A DNA stretch of 54,538 nt. It comes from Paenibacillus profundus. GTDB taxonomy: Bacteria > Bacillota > Bacilli > Paenibacillales > Paenibacillaceae. The stretch is from NCBI RefSeq assembly GCF_021369635.1, contig NZ_JAJNBZ010000013.1:1-54538 (forward strand). Direction: 5' to 3'. A model generated the notes under the pieces. That model was not told the origin of the DNA, ran no database searches, and worked only from the letters and a program-made list of their open reading frames with translations. Of the stretch, positions 7,888 to 17,199 are shown piece after piece. Made by a program: the position numbers and the translations under genes. The number at the start of each line of letters is the position of its first letter. Within the stretch, counting starts at the first letter, position 1.

Positions 7888-9822
7888 TCAATAAGGTCTC
7901 GCCTGCTGCAAAAATCGGCGGCGCTCCTCGCTTGCCTGCGCAATTTCCGGCTTGCCGGAAACTGCCGCGACGCCTACATTCCACCAAGCGCCGTATCCAT
8001 TCGTCATTGTCTTCGGCAGCACTTTAATATCAATGAGCGTAGATACCGTCTGCCGCTGTGCGGCCGCGACGGCTTGCTCCAATTCCTCTAGCGTGCGAAC
8101 CGTATACGTGAGCGCGCCGTAGCCTGCTGCGCTGAGGGCAAAATCAATGCCCACAAGCGGACCGTCCAGCTTGCCGGTCGACTCGTTGCGTGCGCGGAAT
8201 TCAGTGCCGAAGCTGCCCATGCCGTTGCCCATTTGCAAGTTGTTAATGCAGCCGAAGCCGTTATTGTCGAACAACAGCACATTTATCTTCTGTCCTTCTT
8301 GAATGCTTGTGACCAATTCAGAGTGAAGCATGAGATAGCTCCCGTCACCCGAGAATGCATACACTTCGCGATCCGGCTCCGCCATTTTCACACCAAGCGC
8401 CCCGGAAATCTCATAGCCCATACAGGAGTATCCATATTCCATGTGGTACGAATGTGGCGCTTCCGCCATCCACATTCGCTGCAAATCTCCAGGCAGACTG
8501 CCCGATGCGCCGACGATGACTGCGTTGTCTCCAAGCAGCCTGTTCAATGCCGCGAGCACCTGTGTCTGCGTCAGGCAGCTGCCAAGCTCCTCCGCATATT
8601 CCGGCAGCGCCTCATCCAAGTGCCCCGCGATTTCAGGCGTGAATGAGCCTTGAACGTATTGGATGCCGGCCAGCCGCTTCCATTCCTTGCTCCATGCGGC
8701 GCGCGCCGCTTCAATCTCCGTCGTATAGGCAGAACGGTATCCGGCTGCCTCCAGCCGCTGATGCATGGCTGCAAGAGCTGCCTTCGCATCTGCCACTACC
8801 GGCGTTGCATCGAGCTTGAGCGCTTGGAACTCCGACACGTTCACGGTCAAAATATCTGCGCCAGGGCGGCCGAACAGCTCCTTCGAGCCAGTCGTAAAGT
8901 CGGTAAAGCGCGTGCCGACGCCGATAATGAGATCGGCTTCCTTGGCGATCTCGTTCGCCGCTCCGTTGCCCGTCACCCCGATGCCGCCGAGGTTGAGCGG
9001 ATGCGAACCAGGCACCGCGCTCTTGCCCGCCTGTGTCTCGGCTAACGGGATGTGGAACGCCTCCGCGAAGGCTTGCAGCGCCGCTCCTGCCTCGGAATAG
9101 CGCACGCCGCCTCCGCATATGAGCAGCGGCTTGCGCTTGCGCGTGATGAGCCGGACCGCACCCTCGAGTGCTGCTTCCGTCGCCGGGCGGCGGTCTATCC
9201 GATGCACACGCTTCGCGAAAAATGATGCGGGATAATCATACGCTTCCCCCTGTACATCCTGCGGCAGCGCGATTGTGACAGCTCCCGTATCGGCCGGATT
9301 CGTGAGCACGCGCATCGCTTGAATGAGCGCAGTCATCAGTTGCTCCGGCCGCACGACACGGTCCCAATATTTGCTCACCGGGCGGAACGCGTCATTCGTC
9401 GATACCGTCAGGTCATGCGGCTGTTCAATCTGCTGCAGCACCGGATCCGGCTGGCGCGAGGCGAACGTATCCCCCGGCAGCAGCAGCACCGGGATTTGAT
9501 TGGCCGTAGCGGTGGCTGCCGCCGTCACCATATTGGCGGCGCCGGGGCCGACAGACGATGTGCAGGCACAGATCTGCTTCCGCCGCATCTGCTTGGCGAA
9601 CGCCACTGCCGCATGCGCCATCCCTTGCTCGTTGCGCCCTTGATACACTTCCAAGCCGCCGCTGTCTTCTTCCAGCGCCTGACCCAATCCCAATACGTTG
9701 CCATGGCCGAATATCGTAAAAATGCCTTTGACAAAGCGCTGCTCCACTCCATCAAATTCGACATATTGCTGATTGAGAAACTTTACGAGCGCTTGCGCCG
9801 TAGTCAATCGAATCGTTTCCAT
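7888..9822 (-). CDS. iolD: 3D-(3,5/4)-trihydroxycyclohexane-1,2-dione acylhydrolase
   Basis: About 644 residues. This thiamine-diphosphate enzyme opens the cyclohexane-dione ring to 5-deoxy-glucuronate. The N-terminal domain has [14 protein letters not shown] and the ThDP-activating glutamate region. The central domain is of the acetolactate-synthase type, and the C-terminal domain has the ThDP/Mg motif beginning GDGSYLM and ending in NN (about residues 490-520). The start used is the ATG at 9822, preceded by AAGGATGGTG; an in-frame ATG at 9834 is possible but has no room for a ribosome binding site. It directly follows iolA in the leftward operon. The 199-base interval before iolE contains GC-rich dyads but no clear terminator. 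Confidence 0.93.
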   Translation of the reverse strand: METIRLTTAQALVKFLNQQYVEFDGVEQRFVKGIFTIFGHGNVLGLGQALEEDSGGLEVYQGRNEQGMAHAAVAFAKQMRRKQICACTSSVGPGAANMVTAAATATANQIPVLLLPGDTFASRQPDPVLQQIEQPHDLTVSTNDAFRPVSKYWDRVVRPEQLMTALIQAMRVLTNPADTGAVTIALPQDVQGEAYDYPASFFAKRVHRIDRRPATEAALEGAVRLITRKRKPLLICGGGVRYSEAGAALQAFAEAFHIPLAETQAGKSAVPGSHPLNLGGIGVTGNGAANEIAKEADLIIGVGTRFTDFTTGSKELFGRPGADILTVNVSEFQALKLDATPVVADAKAALAAMHQRLEAAGYRSAYTTEIEAARAAWSKEWKRLAGIQYVQGSFTPEIAGHLDEALPEYAEELGSCLTQTQVLAALNRLLGDNAVIVGASGSLPGDLQRMWMAEAPHSYHMEYGYSCMGYEISGALGVKMAEPDREVYAFSGDGSYLMLHSELVTSIQEGQKINVLLFDNNGFGCINNLQMGNGMGSFGTEFRARNESTGKLDGPLVGIDFALSAAGYGALTYTVRTLEELEQAVAAAQRQTVSTLIDIKVLPKTMTNGYGAWWNVGVAAVSGKPEIAQASEERRRFLQQARPY

Positions 9823-9836
9823 ACCGAACACCATCC

Positions 9837-11288
9837 TTACCAGCGCAAAGTGACCATCTTTTTACGAGTGTAAAATTCCACTCCATCCGTGCCGTTCGCA
9901 TGCAGGTCGCCATAGAAGGAATCTTTCCAGCCTGAGAATGGGAAGAACGACATCGGCGCGGGAACGCCTACGTTCACCCCGAGCATGCCTGCATCGATAT
10001 GTTCGCGGAACTGGCGCATATACGCGCCGCTCGTCGTAAAGAGACAAGCGCCGTTGGCAAACCGGGATTCATTCGCCCACGCAATCGCTTCATCGATATC
10101 CTTCACGCGCACAATCGACAGCACCGGCGCGAAAATTTCATCCTGCCAGATCTTCATTTGCTGTGTTACGTCATCAAAAATCGTCGGTCCCATAAAGAAG
10201 CCCTCGCCGTGTGCTTCCGCATCTTGGCGGCCGTCGCGGACCAGACGCGCCCCTTCCTTGACGCCTGCGTCAATATAGCCGAGCGCGCGCTCCTTATGAG
10301 CTTCACGGATAACGGGACCGAGGAATACGTCCTCTTCCACGCCATTGCCGATAATCAGTTCATCGGATGCTTTCACCAAGCGGGATACAAGCTCATCTGC
10401 AACCGATTCCTGCACGAGCACGACAGAGCAAGCCATGCAGCGCTCTCCGGCGGAGCCGAAGGCAGCGTTAATGATTTGTGTCGTGGTCTGCGCCAAATCG
10501 GCGTCCTCCATGACGATCGAGTGGTTTTTGGCACCCGTCAACGCTTGCACACGCTTCAAGTTGGCCGTACCGCGCTTGTAGACATACTCGCCTACAGGCT
10601 GGGAGCCGACGAATGAGATTGCCTTGACCTGCTTATGGTCGAGCAGACCGTTCACAACGTCATGTGCACCGTGCACGATGTTAAGTACGCCTTGAGGCAG
10701 CCCCGCTTCTTCCATTAGCTCTGCCAGACGGCAAGCCAGCATCGGAGTACGCTCGGAAGGCTTCAGCACGAACGTGTTGCCGCAAGCGATAGCCAGCGGG
10801 AACATCCAGCACGGCACCATCATCGGGAAGTTGAACGGCGTAATTCCGCCGACAACGCCAATCGGGTAACGGTACATGCCAGATTCGATGTTCGTCGCAA
10901 TGTCAGGCAGTTGCTTGCCCATCATAAGCGTCGGCGCGCCTGCGGCGAATTCGACGCATTCGATGCCTCGCTGCACCTCGCCGTACGCTTCTTTGTAGTT
11001 TTTTCCGTTCTCCAATGTAAGGAGCTTCGCCAGCTCGTCCCAATGCTCAACTAGCAGCTGCTGGTATCTGAACATAATGCGCGCCCGGCGCGGCACGGCG
11101 GTGCGCGACCACGTCTTGAACGCCTGCTCAGCCGTCTCTACCGCCTCATTCAGCTCTTCCATGCTTGAAAGCGGCACGTGCGCGATAATTTCACCTGTTG
11201 CTGGATTGAATACTGGCTCGGTCTTGCCCGATGTGGACGCTTTCCACTCTCCGCCGACATAGTTGCGAATGGTTGTTACTTCTGCCAT
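9837..11288 (-). CDS. iolA: methylmalonate-semialdehyde dehydrogenase (CoA-acylating)
   Basis: About 483 residues. In inositol catabolism this enzyme converts malonate semialdehyde plus CoA and NAD to acetyl-CoA and CO2. It is an aldehyde dehydrogenase with [10 protein letters not shown] in the cofactor domain, the [10 protein letters not shown] segment and the nucleophilic cysteine in [11 protein letters not shown]. The MMSDH-specific C-terminal pattern [16 protein letters not shown] is present. The start at 11288 follows GAGGAGAATGGAAC. It lies 99 bases after iolJ and ends just before iolD. The motif set separates it from ordinary aldehyde dehydrogenases. The symbol mmsA is also used. Confidence 0.93.
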   Translation of the reverse strand: MAEVTTIRNYVGGEWKASTSGKTEPVFNPATGEIIAHVPLSSMEELNEAVETAEQAFKTWSRTAVPRRARIMFRYQQLLVEHWDELAKLLTLENGKNYKEAYGEVQRGIECVEFAAGAPTLMMGKQLPDIATNIESGMYRYPIGVVGGITPFNFPMMVPCWMFPLAIACGNTFVLKPSERTPMLACRLAELMEEAGLPQGVLNIVHGAHDVVNGLLDHKQVKAISFVGSQPVGEYVYKRGTANLKRVQALTGAKNHSIVMEDADLAQTTTQIINAAFGSAGERCMACSVVLVQESVADELVSRLVKASDELIIGNGVEEDVFLGPVIREAHKERALGYIDAGVKEGARLVRDGRQDAEAHGEGFFMGPTIFDDVTQQMKIWQDEIFAPVLSIVRVKDIDEAIAWANESRFANGACLFTTSGAYMRQFREHIDAGMLGVNVGVPAPMSFFPFSGWKDSFYGDLHANGTDGVEFYTRKKMVTLRW

Positions 11289-11387
11289 GTTCCATTCTCC
11301 TCTCGTCATTTCCGTGTTGTATCGCTTAACCTATACTCATCCTGCTTCCTACCCGGATTCCGGGCCGTTTCCGTTGTTCCGTTTCCA

Positions 11388-12236
11388 TTAAGCTTGCAGC
11401 GCATGATGCGCATTCAGCAGCAGCATCTTCTTCTTTGCTTCTTCCTTGACCGCCTCCATCGGGCGTGCAAACAGAGCAACGCGGTCGAACTCGTCCGGCT
11501 TAGCCTGCATCTCACTGCGCAGCGTCTTGCCGAAGGCCATCCGAAGTGCCGTACCGATGTTGACCTTGCCGATGCGAGTGCCTGCGAGCTTGCGCAAGTC
11601 ATCATCCCGCACTCCCGTCGAACCGTGTAATACAAGCGGCACGGATACGAGGCGCTCGATGTCATCCAGCCGGCCGTAATCGATCGGAGCCGCCTGCTCC
11701 TCCATCCGGTGGAGCGTGCCGATCGCGACCGCCAACGCATCCACGCCCGTCTCTTCGGCGAATATTTTCGCTTCATTCGGATCGGTCAGACGCGCCTCCA
11801 CGTTCAGCGCAGGATCGCTGTAGCCGACCGCTCCAATTTCCGCTTCGACGGGGATGCCGCAAGCATGCGCCATCATCACGATTTGTTGTGTGTTCTGAAT
11901 GTTTTCTTTGAGCGGCAGCTGCGAGCCGTCGTACATGATGGACGTATAGCCGCTCATAATCGCTTCCGCCGCTGTCTCGTATCCGTCGCCATGGTCCAGA
12001 TGGATGCAGACCGGTACGCTTGCCCGCTCGGCCAAGCTCCGATACAATGCCCCTGACACCTGCAGCGGCATATAGCGCATTGCAACCTTATTCGTCGCCA
12101 AAATAACCGGCGCCTTCACTTCCTCCGCCGCAGCGATAACCGCGGCAGCATCTTCATAGCCGAATACATTGAACGCCGGCACGGCGCCATTTTTCTCGGC
12201 AATGCCTTGCATCATTTCCGTCAAGGTGACGAGCAT
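11388..12236 (-). CDS. iolJ: 6-phospho-5-dehydro-2-deoxy-D-gluconate aldolase
   Basis: The product has 282 residues and is a class II (zinc) aldolase of the fructose-bisphosphate/tagatose-bisphosphate aldolase family. It would cleave 2-deoxy-5-keto-gluconate-6-phosphate into malonate semialdehyde and dihydroxyacetone phosphate. Key residues are visible in VCIHLDHGDGYE (catalytic Asp and zinc His), VEAEIGAVG, and LVLHGSTGVRDDDL (second zinc His region and phosphate loop). The start follows GGGAGGAACGGCAC. It sits 46 bases after iolC, its metabolic predecessor. The symbol is based mainly on this context, because sequence alone does not exclude a general fructose-bisphosphate aldolase. Confidence 0.9.
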   Translation of the reverse strand: MLVTLTEMMQGIAEKNGAVPAFNVFGYEDAAAVIAAAEEVKAPVILATNKVAMRYMPLQVSGALYRSLAERASVPVCIHLDHGDGYETAAEAIMSGYTSIMYDGSQLPLKENIQNTQQIVMMAHACGIPVEAEIGAVGYSDPALNVEARLTDPNEAKIFAEETGVDALAVAIGTLHRMEEQAAPIDYGRLDDIERLVSVPLVLHGSTGVRDDDLRKLAGTRIGKVNIGTALRMAFGKTLRSEMQAKPDEFDRVALFARPMEAVKEEAKKKMLLLNAHHALQA

Positions 12237-12282
12237 GTGCCGTTCCTCCCAACCTGTCTCATATATGTGCCTTCGCTATTCC

Positions 12283-13278
12283 TTACTCCCCTCGCTCCGC
12301 ACTAGCTATAAACGTATCCAGCTCTTCTGATGTCGGCATGGCGTCAGAGCAGCTGTGACGGGAAATGACGATGGCGGCGGAAGCACTTCCGTATTCCATC
12401 GCACGCGGCAGCTCCCATCCTTGCATCAAGGCGTAAATCATAGCGGATGCGTAGGAGTCGCCGGCACCGAACGTTTTCAGCACCTTCGTCTTAAAAATAC
12501 CGCCTTTATATGCCCCGCCTTCCTTCGTGTAAGCGATGGAGCCGTCCGAGCCGTGCTTGATGAGCACCACTTGCGCGTGATGCCCGAACCATTTCTCTGC
12601 CGTCAGCTTGTCATCCGCCTGATGACCGGCGAACTTCTCCATCATGTCGAACTCTTCGCGGGTGCCGATGATGAAATCGCACTTTTCCGCCGCAAGCTGA
12701 TAATAGATCGAGGTTTCAGCAACGTTCTTCCATGTGTAAGGACGGTAATCCAAATCAAAGAACACAAATACCCCATGCTTGCGCGCATAGTCCAAGGCGA
12801 CAAATACCGCTTCGCGCGACGGGCTGGCCGCAAGCGCCGTCCCCGAGATAAGCAGCGCCTTCGTCTGCTTGATATACTCCTCCGACACTTCCTCCGGCTT
12901 CAGCAGCATATCAGCCGCATTGTCCCGGTACATCAGAATGCTGCAGTCGGTTGGACTTTTGATTTCTGTAAAAGCAAGACCGGTCACAGCGCCCGTATCA
13001 TCCACAGACAACTGCGACGTATCTATTGATTTATCGTTTAAATATTGTTCAATGTAACGTCCCATCTGGTCATCGGCCAGCTTGCCGATAAAGCCGCTCT
13101 TCATTCCGAGGCGGGCCGCGCCAATCGCTATATTAGCCGGTGATCCGCCCACATATTTCGTGAACGTTCTCGTCTCTTCCATCGGCCGATGAATTTCGTT
13201 CGCATTCAAATCAATGCACAATCTCCCGATTGCAATCAGGTCAAACGGCCGATTCGTTGGAAATGTTAATGCACTCAT
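12283..13278 (-). CDS. iolC: 5-dehydro-2-deoxygluconokinase
   Basis: The product has 331 residues and is a PfkB/ribokinase-family sugar kinase that phosphorylates 2-deoxy-5-keto-D-gluconate with ATP. Family signatures are the N-terminal IAIGRLCIDLN, the glycine-rich KYVGGSPANIAIGAARLG motif (about residue 40) and the C-terminal TFGAGDSYASAM motif with the catalytic aspartate (about residue 270). It is the first gene of the leftward operon, with a GGAGG site upstream and a promoter carrying an AAGCGCTT operator and an overlapping cre-like site. Length and context fit IolC closely. Confidence 0.93.
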   Translation of the reverse strand: MSALTFPTNRPFDLIAIGRLCIDLNANEIHRPMEETRTFTKYVGGSPANIAIGAARLGMKSGFIGKLADDQMGRYIEQYLNDKSIDTSQLSVDDTGAVTGLAFTEIKSPTDCSILMYRDNAADMLLKPEEVSEEYIKQTKALLISGTALAASPSREAVFVALDYARKHGVFVFFDLDYRPYTWKNVAETSIYYQLAAEKCDFIIGTREEFDMMEKFAGHQADDKLTAEKWFGHHAQVVLIKHGSDGSIAYTKEGGAYKGGIFKTKVLKTFGAGDSYASAMIYALMQGWELPRAMEYGSASAAIVISRHSCSDAMPTSEELDTFIASAERGE

Positions 13279-13371
13279 GCCCAGTCAGCACCTCCGTGTG
13301 GTCTGCTTCAAGCAATATCCAGCAGGCTGAAGCAAAGCTATGATGTAATCACTGAATTCATGCAATTTGAG

Positions 13372-13384
13372 TTAAGCGCTTACC
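13372..13384. promoter_or_regulatory. LacI-type operator, iolC side
   Basis: GAGTTAAGCGCTTACC contains the palindrome AAGCGCTT at 13374-13381, about 12 bases downstream of the iolC -10 box and therefore overlapping its transcription start. A near-identical site lies at the iolG promoter. The LacI-type protein encoded at 15707 is the obvious candidate to bind it. Confidence 0.65.
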
Positions 13385-13393
13385 TTGATGATA

Positions 13394-13423
13394 ATTATAA
13401 ACACACCTTTTTGGGAATGTAAA
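13394..13423 (-). promoter_or_regulatory. iolC operon promoter
   Basis: On the minus strand TTTACA (13418-13423) and TATAAT (13394-13399) are separated by 18 bases. It drives iolC and the genes behind it. The operator lies at its start site and a cre-like site covers its -35 box. Confidence 0.7.
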
Positions 13424-13431
13424 CGCTTTTC
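13418..13431. promoter_or_regulatory. cre-like catabolite repression site
   Basis: TGTAAACGCTTTTC matches 12 of 14 positions of the cre consensus bound by CcpA in Bacillota (read on the minus strand as GAAAAGCGTTTACA). It overlaps the -35 box of the iolC promoter, a position that would allow glucose repression. Confidence 0.5.
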
Positions 13432-13544
13432 CACACAAATTTTAAGTTCTTTTTTTCACAATCATATGTCTTTTCATATTGAAAATGATTCGTATATTTA
13501 TCAACAACGACGCTAGTTTTCCCGCTTCATATACGTTTTCCATC

Positions 13545-13573
13545 TTGCCAATGTCTTGCTTATCACGTATAGT
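13545..13573 (+). promoter_or_regulatory. iolG promoter
   Basis: TTGCCA (13545-13550) and TATAGT (13568-13573) are separated by 17 bases. They precede the iolG start by about 65 bases. Confidence 0.6.
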
Positions 13574-13584
13574 TAAATTATGAG

Positions 13585-13595
13585 TTAAGCGCTTT
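13585..13595. promoter_or_regulatory. LacI-type operator, iolG side
   Basis: GAGTTAAGCGCTTTCC holds the palindrome AAGCGCTT at 13587-13594, about 13 bases past the iolG -10 box. It shares the flank GAGTTAAGCGCTT with the site at 13372. The two centres are 213 bases apart. The rest of the 360-base divergent region is A/T-rich and shows no other gene. Confidence 0.65.
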
Positions 13596-13638
13596 CCCTT
13601 GCTTTGACTATTTCATTATTCAGAAAGCAGGGATGTTC

Positions 13639-14661
13639 ATGCTTCAAGTTGGAATCATCGGTGCCGGACGAATCGGCAAGCTGCACGCAGACCATATTCA
13701 ACACATGTGTAATGTGCGTGTCCGCGCCATATCGGATGTATGTATTGCGGGATTGGACACTTGGGCTTCTGAGATGGGAATTCCCGTTGTAACGAGTGAT
13801 TATCACGATGTGCTCCATGACCCGGAAATTCAAGCGGTGTTCATCTGCTCGCCGACGAGCACACACGCTGCGATTATCCAGGAGGCTGCAGAAGCGGGCA
13901 AGCATATTTTCTGCGAGAAGCCCGTCAGCTTCTCTGTAGAGACGACCGAGCAAGCATTGGCAGCGGTGAAGACAGCCGGCGTAAAGATGCAGGTCGGCTT
14001 CAACCGCCGTTTTGACCATAATTTCAAAAAAGCGCGTGACGTTGTGCAAGCGGGCCAGATCGGAGCTCCGCACCTGCTGCGCATCACATCCCGCGATCCA
14101 GAGCCGCCTTCGGCCGAATACATTTCCAAGTCCGGCGGCTTGTTCATGGATATGACGATTCACGACTTCGACATGGCGCGTTATGTCATGCAGAGCGAAG
14201 TGGTCGAGGTGTATGCGCAAGGAGCCAATCTGATCGATCCGAAGATCGGCGAATTGAACGATATCGATACGGCCGTAATCAACCTCCGCTTCGCCAACGG
14301 CGCGCTGGGCATCATTGAGAACAGCCGCAAGGCGGTATACGGTTATGATCAGCGCTTGGAAGCCTTTGGTTCCGCAGGCTGCGTCACTACGAACAATGAC
14401 CGCGCATCCACCGCTATTGTCGCAACGGCTGATGGGGTGCAAATGGACAAACCTCTTTATTTCTTTTTAGAGCGATATACGCAAGCCTATATCCAGGAGG
14501 TCGAGGACTTCGTCCGCGCCGTCCTCCATGATGGGCCTATCGTGTGCGATGCGAACGACGGACTGCAAGCGGAACGAATCGCCCGTGCGGCGAAGGAGTC
14601 GCTGCTGAGCGGACGTCCTGTCAAGCTGGAGCATGGACCGGCAACAATGCAGCATCAATAA
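13639..14661 (+). CDS. iolG: inositol 2-dehydrogenase
   Basis: About 340 residues; oxidises myo-inositol to 2-keto-myo-inositol with NAD. It has the Rossmann motif VGIIGAGRIGKLHADHI at the N-terminus, the EKP motif (CEKPVSFSVE, near residue 95), QVGFNRRFDHNF, and the catalytic segment MDMTIHDFDMARY (near 170). The start at 13639 leaves six bases after AGGG; an ATG two codons earlier abuts the same site and is less likely. It heads the rightward unit with iolB and has an operator at its promoter. This copy is closer to classical IolG than the homologue at 5551. Confidence 0.9.
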   Translation: MLQVGIIGAGRIGKLHADHIQHMCNVRVRAISDVCIAGLDTWASEMGIPVVTSDYHDVLHDPEIQAVFICSPTSTHAAIIQEAAEAGKHIFCEKPVSFSVETTEQALAAVKTAGVKMQVGFNRRFDHNFKKARDVVQAGQIGAPHLLRITSRDPEPPSAEYISKSGGLFMDMTIHDFDMARYVMQSEVVEVYAQGANLIDPKIGELNDIDTAVINLRFANGALGIIENSRKAVYGYDQRLEAFGSAGCVTTNNDRASTAIVATADGVQMDKPLYFFLERYTQAYIQEVEDFVRAVLHDGPIVCDANDGLQAERIARAAKESLLSGRPVKLEHGPATMQHQ

Positions 14662-14749
14662 GCGCAACATTTGCAGTAGGAGTTTGGGCAGCGCTAGTCG
14701 CCCTTTTTAGCACAGGACATTTTCAATTGGCTCAGGAGGAGGTTCATTG

Positions 14750-15553
14750 ATGTCGAAATTAATTGTGAAACCTAAACCGCGAGACGAACAAGGCAATATT
14801 TTATCCGTAACGCCGCACAGCGCGGGCTGGAAATATGTCGGATTTGAAGTGTATTCGTTGCGTCCAGGAGAAACCTTGCAGTCGGAAACGAAGGAGCAGG
14901 AGGTCTGTCTCGTATTATTGAGCGGAAAGGCGAAGGTCGATACTGCCAAGCAATCGTTCGGCGTGCTCGGACATAGAATGAGCGTCTTCGATCGCATTCC
15001 GCCCTACTCCGTCTATGTGCCGAACGATGATCGCTACACGGTTCAGGCGGAGACGGCACTGGAGCTGGCCGTATGCTCGGCGCCGGGGCGAGGAACTTAT
15101 CCCGCTCGGGTCATCGCGCCCGAAGATGTCGGCGTAGAGACGCGCGGATCAGGAAGCATTGAGCGGCATATCCATAACATTTTGCCGGAACAGAAGGAGG
15201 CGGACAGCTTGCTTGTCGTGGAGGTGTTCACGCCTGCAGGTCATTGGTCCAGCTATCCTCCACATAAGCATGACCGTGACAACTTGCCGGAAGAGTCTTA
15301 TTTGGAAGAGACGTATTATCATGAAGTCAATCCCGGACAGGGCTTCGTCATGCAGCGCGTCTATAATGACGACCGTTCGCTCGACGAGACGTTGGCTGTT
15401 CCTCACCGCCACGTTGTATTGGTTCCGGAGGGGTACCATCCCGTTTCGGCTCCTCCAGGCTACGATTCCTATTACTTGAACGTGATGGCCGGACCAGAGC
15501 GGACATGGAAGTTCCACAACGATCCTGATCATGAATGGCTGTTTACAAAATAG
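14750..15553 (+). CDS. iolB: 5-deoxy-glucuronate isomerase
   Basis: The product has 267 residues and belongs to the bicupin KduI/IolB family that isomerises 5-deoxy-glucuronate to 2-deoxy-5-keto-gluconate, the substrate of IolC. The second cupin carries the likely metal-binding set, PPHKHD, EESYLEETYYHE and VPHRHVVLVPEGYHP. The ATG at 14750 lies seven bases after GGAGGAGG; a TTG three bases earlier is too close. It follows iolG by about 90 bases and ends at a good terminator. Family and role are clear from motifs and neighbours. Confidence 0.93.
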   Translation: MSKLIVKPKPRDEQGNILSVTPHSAGWKYVGFEVYSLRPGETLQSETKEQEVCLVLLSGKAKVDTAKQSFGVLGHRMSVFDRIPPYSVYVPNDDRYTVQAETALELAVCSAPGRGTYPARVIAPEDVGVETRGSGSIERHIHNILPEQKEADSLLVVEVFTPAGHWSSYPPHKHDRDNLPEESYLEETYYHEVNPGQGFVMQRVYNDDRSLDETLAVPHRHVVLVPEGYHPVSAPPGYDSYYLNVMAGPERTWKFHNDPDHEWLFTK

Positions 15554-15578
15554 CACGTATAGGCTATCGAACTACGAA

Positions 15579-15611
15579 GGGAGAATGGGTGTAGTCCATT
15601 CTCCTTTTGTT
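15579..15611 (+). terminator. intrinsic terminator after iolB
   Basis: A nine-base stem, GGAGAATGG against CCATTCTCC with a seven-base loop, is followed by TTTTGTTGT. It ends the iolG-iolB transcript before the regulator gene. Confidence 0.8.
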
Positions 15612-15640
15612 GTCTATAATTATAGTAAAGTATAAGTGCG

Positions 15641-15666
15641 TGTTCACAATGGCCTCTTTTGATCAC
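15641..15666. repeat. fragment of the MITE-like element
   Basis: TGTTCACAATGGCC and the following TCTTTTGATCAC resemble the left end of the element at 6645 (shared TGTTCA and TTTTGATCAC). Only about 26 bases are left, just upstream of the regulator gene. Confidence 0.4.
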
Positions 15667-15706
15667 GCACAATATGTTTTCATTTGATGAGCCAGAGGAG
15701 TTAGGT

Positions 15707-16711
15707 ATGAAATCAACTATTTATGACGTCGCCAGAGCTGCCGGCGTCTCTATCGCCACCGTATCGAAGGTTGTCAATCAGACTGGAAACATTAGCGTGA
15801 AAACGCGGGAACGCGTGCTTCATATTATGAAAGAGCTGCAATACCAGCCGAGCGTCGTCGCGTCAGCGCTGACCGGAAAGAAGACGTCTACCTTCGGACT
15901 GCTCATTTCCGACTTGGCGAACCCGTTCTTTGCCGAGGTCGCTCGCAATTTGGAGGATCAGGCCCAAGCGGTAGGCTACAGCATTGTCATGTGCAGCACC
16001 GACAACAAAGATGATAAAGGTCTTAATTATATTTCGCTGCTGCAGCGCAAGCAGATCGATGGACTTATCGTTGCTTGCCAATTCTCCAAATGGTCACTGT
16101 TGCAAGACAGCGTCACCGCCAATTTCCCCGTAGTGCTGTTCTCCAAAGACATTCCTTCCTTATCCATGCATACGGTCACCGTGGATGATTACAAAGGAGG
16201 CTATGAAGCAATACAGCACTTGATTTCCTTAGGGCATAGCCGCATCGGTGTCGTCACGGAGGACAGCCCGAGCGGCGATCACCGTGTGCGCGGTGCGAAG
16301 CAGGCGATGAGCGATTCCGGAATTACAGTCAATGATGATTGGATCGTGAAGGTGAATTCATCCATTGAAGACGGCTGCGAAGGCGCTGCGCGTGTGCTTC
16401 AGCTGGAGCATCGGCCAACGGCATTATTCACCTGCAATGACCTGATCGCCGTCGGCTCCATGCAGTCAGCGCAGCGGTTGGGCTTGAGCGTGCCAGACGA
16501 TCTGTCGATCATCGGCTTTGACGATACGATTCTGTCCAAAATCGTCGTTCCGCGCTTGACGACCATTTTGCAGCCAATCCAAGAGATGGCCAAGGAGACC
16601 GTTCAACTGCTGCTGCGCCAATCTGACACCCCTGATATGCCGAAACAGAAGATCGTGTTCCATCCTCAACTGGTTGAAGGCCTCTCTACAAAGCTGCTGC
16701 AATCGGAATAA
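15707..16711 (+). CDS. LacI-family transcriptional regulator of the inositol genes (probable)
   Basis: The product has 334 residues. It begins with a LacI helix-turn-helix, STIYDVARAAGVSIATVSKVVN, and a hinge region near residues 45-60. A periplasmic-binding-protein-like effector domain follows, with TFGLLISDLANPFFAEVARNLE, ALFTCNDLIAVG and LSIIGFDDTILS. The start at 15707 follows GAGGAGTTAGGT; the reading frame is open 48 bases further upstream without a ribosome site. It lies directly after iolB but behind a terminator, so it has its own promoter. The paired AAGCGCTT operators at the iolC and iolG promoters are of LacI type, which makes this the likely inositol repressor. Bacillus uses a DeoR-type IolR, so this would be a different regulator for the same pathway. 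Confidence 0.8.
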   Translation: MKSTIYDVARAAGVSIATVSKVVNQTGNISVKTRERVLHIMKELQYQPSVVASALTGKKTSTFGLLISDLANPFFAEVARNLEDQAQAVGYSIVMCSTDNKDDKGLNYISLLQRKQIDGLIVACQFSKWSLLQDSVTANFPVVLFSKDIPSLSMHTVTVDDYKGGYEAIQHLISLGHSRIGVVTEDSPSGDHRVRGAKQAMSDSGITVNDDWIVKVNSSIEDGCEGAARVLQLEHRPTALFTCNDLIAVGSMQSAQRLGLSVPDDLSIIGFDDTILSKIVVPRLTTILQPIQEMAKETVQLLLRQSDTPDMPKQKIVFHPQLVEGLSTKLLQSE

Positions 16712-17199
16712 TCGGGGGAATTATCGAGCTTCGTGAACGCATCCCGCGTTGCCATTGGAAAACATACAGCCAAATGTAGGGATGGTCCGGCTAAAGGGTA
16801 TGTGGACTGCATTTTATCCAGTGGATCTGGCTGTTTTCAGAATTTGCTGCGGAATGAGTGTCAAAACGCTGTATGAATTCCAATGAAACCTGCCGTAATG
16901 AGATATACGCTGCTGTCTCAATGTATAAACTCCAACGGAAGAAGCGGTATGGACGGATACACCCCGTACTTCAGCCCTGCTTCATTAGTCGTAAGAGGAT
17001 AATAGGATGAGGTCATTTTGGAAAGAGATTATGCGGGATAACACGATTGTAGAATAAAAGGCCGGACAAACTAACCCCTCTGGGTTGAGAGGCCACCTAA
17101 CCGGTGGCCCGCCCCCATAGAACCCGGCGTGAGGTTTTCCCTCATCCGGCTTGTATGCCGATACTACCCTATGCTTAAAAATTACGAACTTATCATCAT
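16712..17199. other. gene-free interval with one weak dyad
   Basis: No open reading frame is supported. ACAGCCA (16766-16772) and TGGCTGT (16828-16834), followed by TTTC, could form a weak terminator for the regulator, but the loop is long. The right half contains the intron-like remnant described separately. Confidence 0.4.
17075..17165 (-). mobile_element. possible group II intron 3'-end remnant
   Basis: On the minus strand 17120-17153 reads as a domain-V-like hairpin (AAGCCGGATGAGG, a GAAA-type loop, CCTCACGCCGGGTTC). After it comes a G-rich linker and a perfect GGCCACC/GGTGGCC hairpin (17091-17109) in the place of domain VI. No reverse-transcriptase gene remains and the pairing at the base of domain V is imperfect. 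If correct, it is a dead 3' fragment just past the adenine deaminase stop. It may also act as a transcription stop. Confidence 0.35.
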
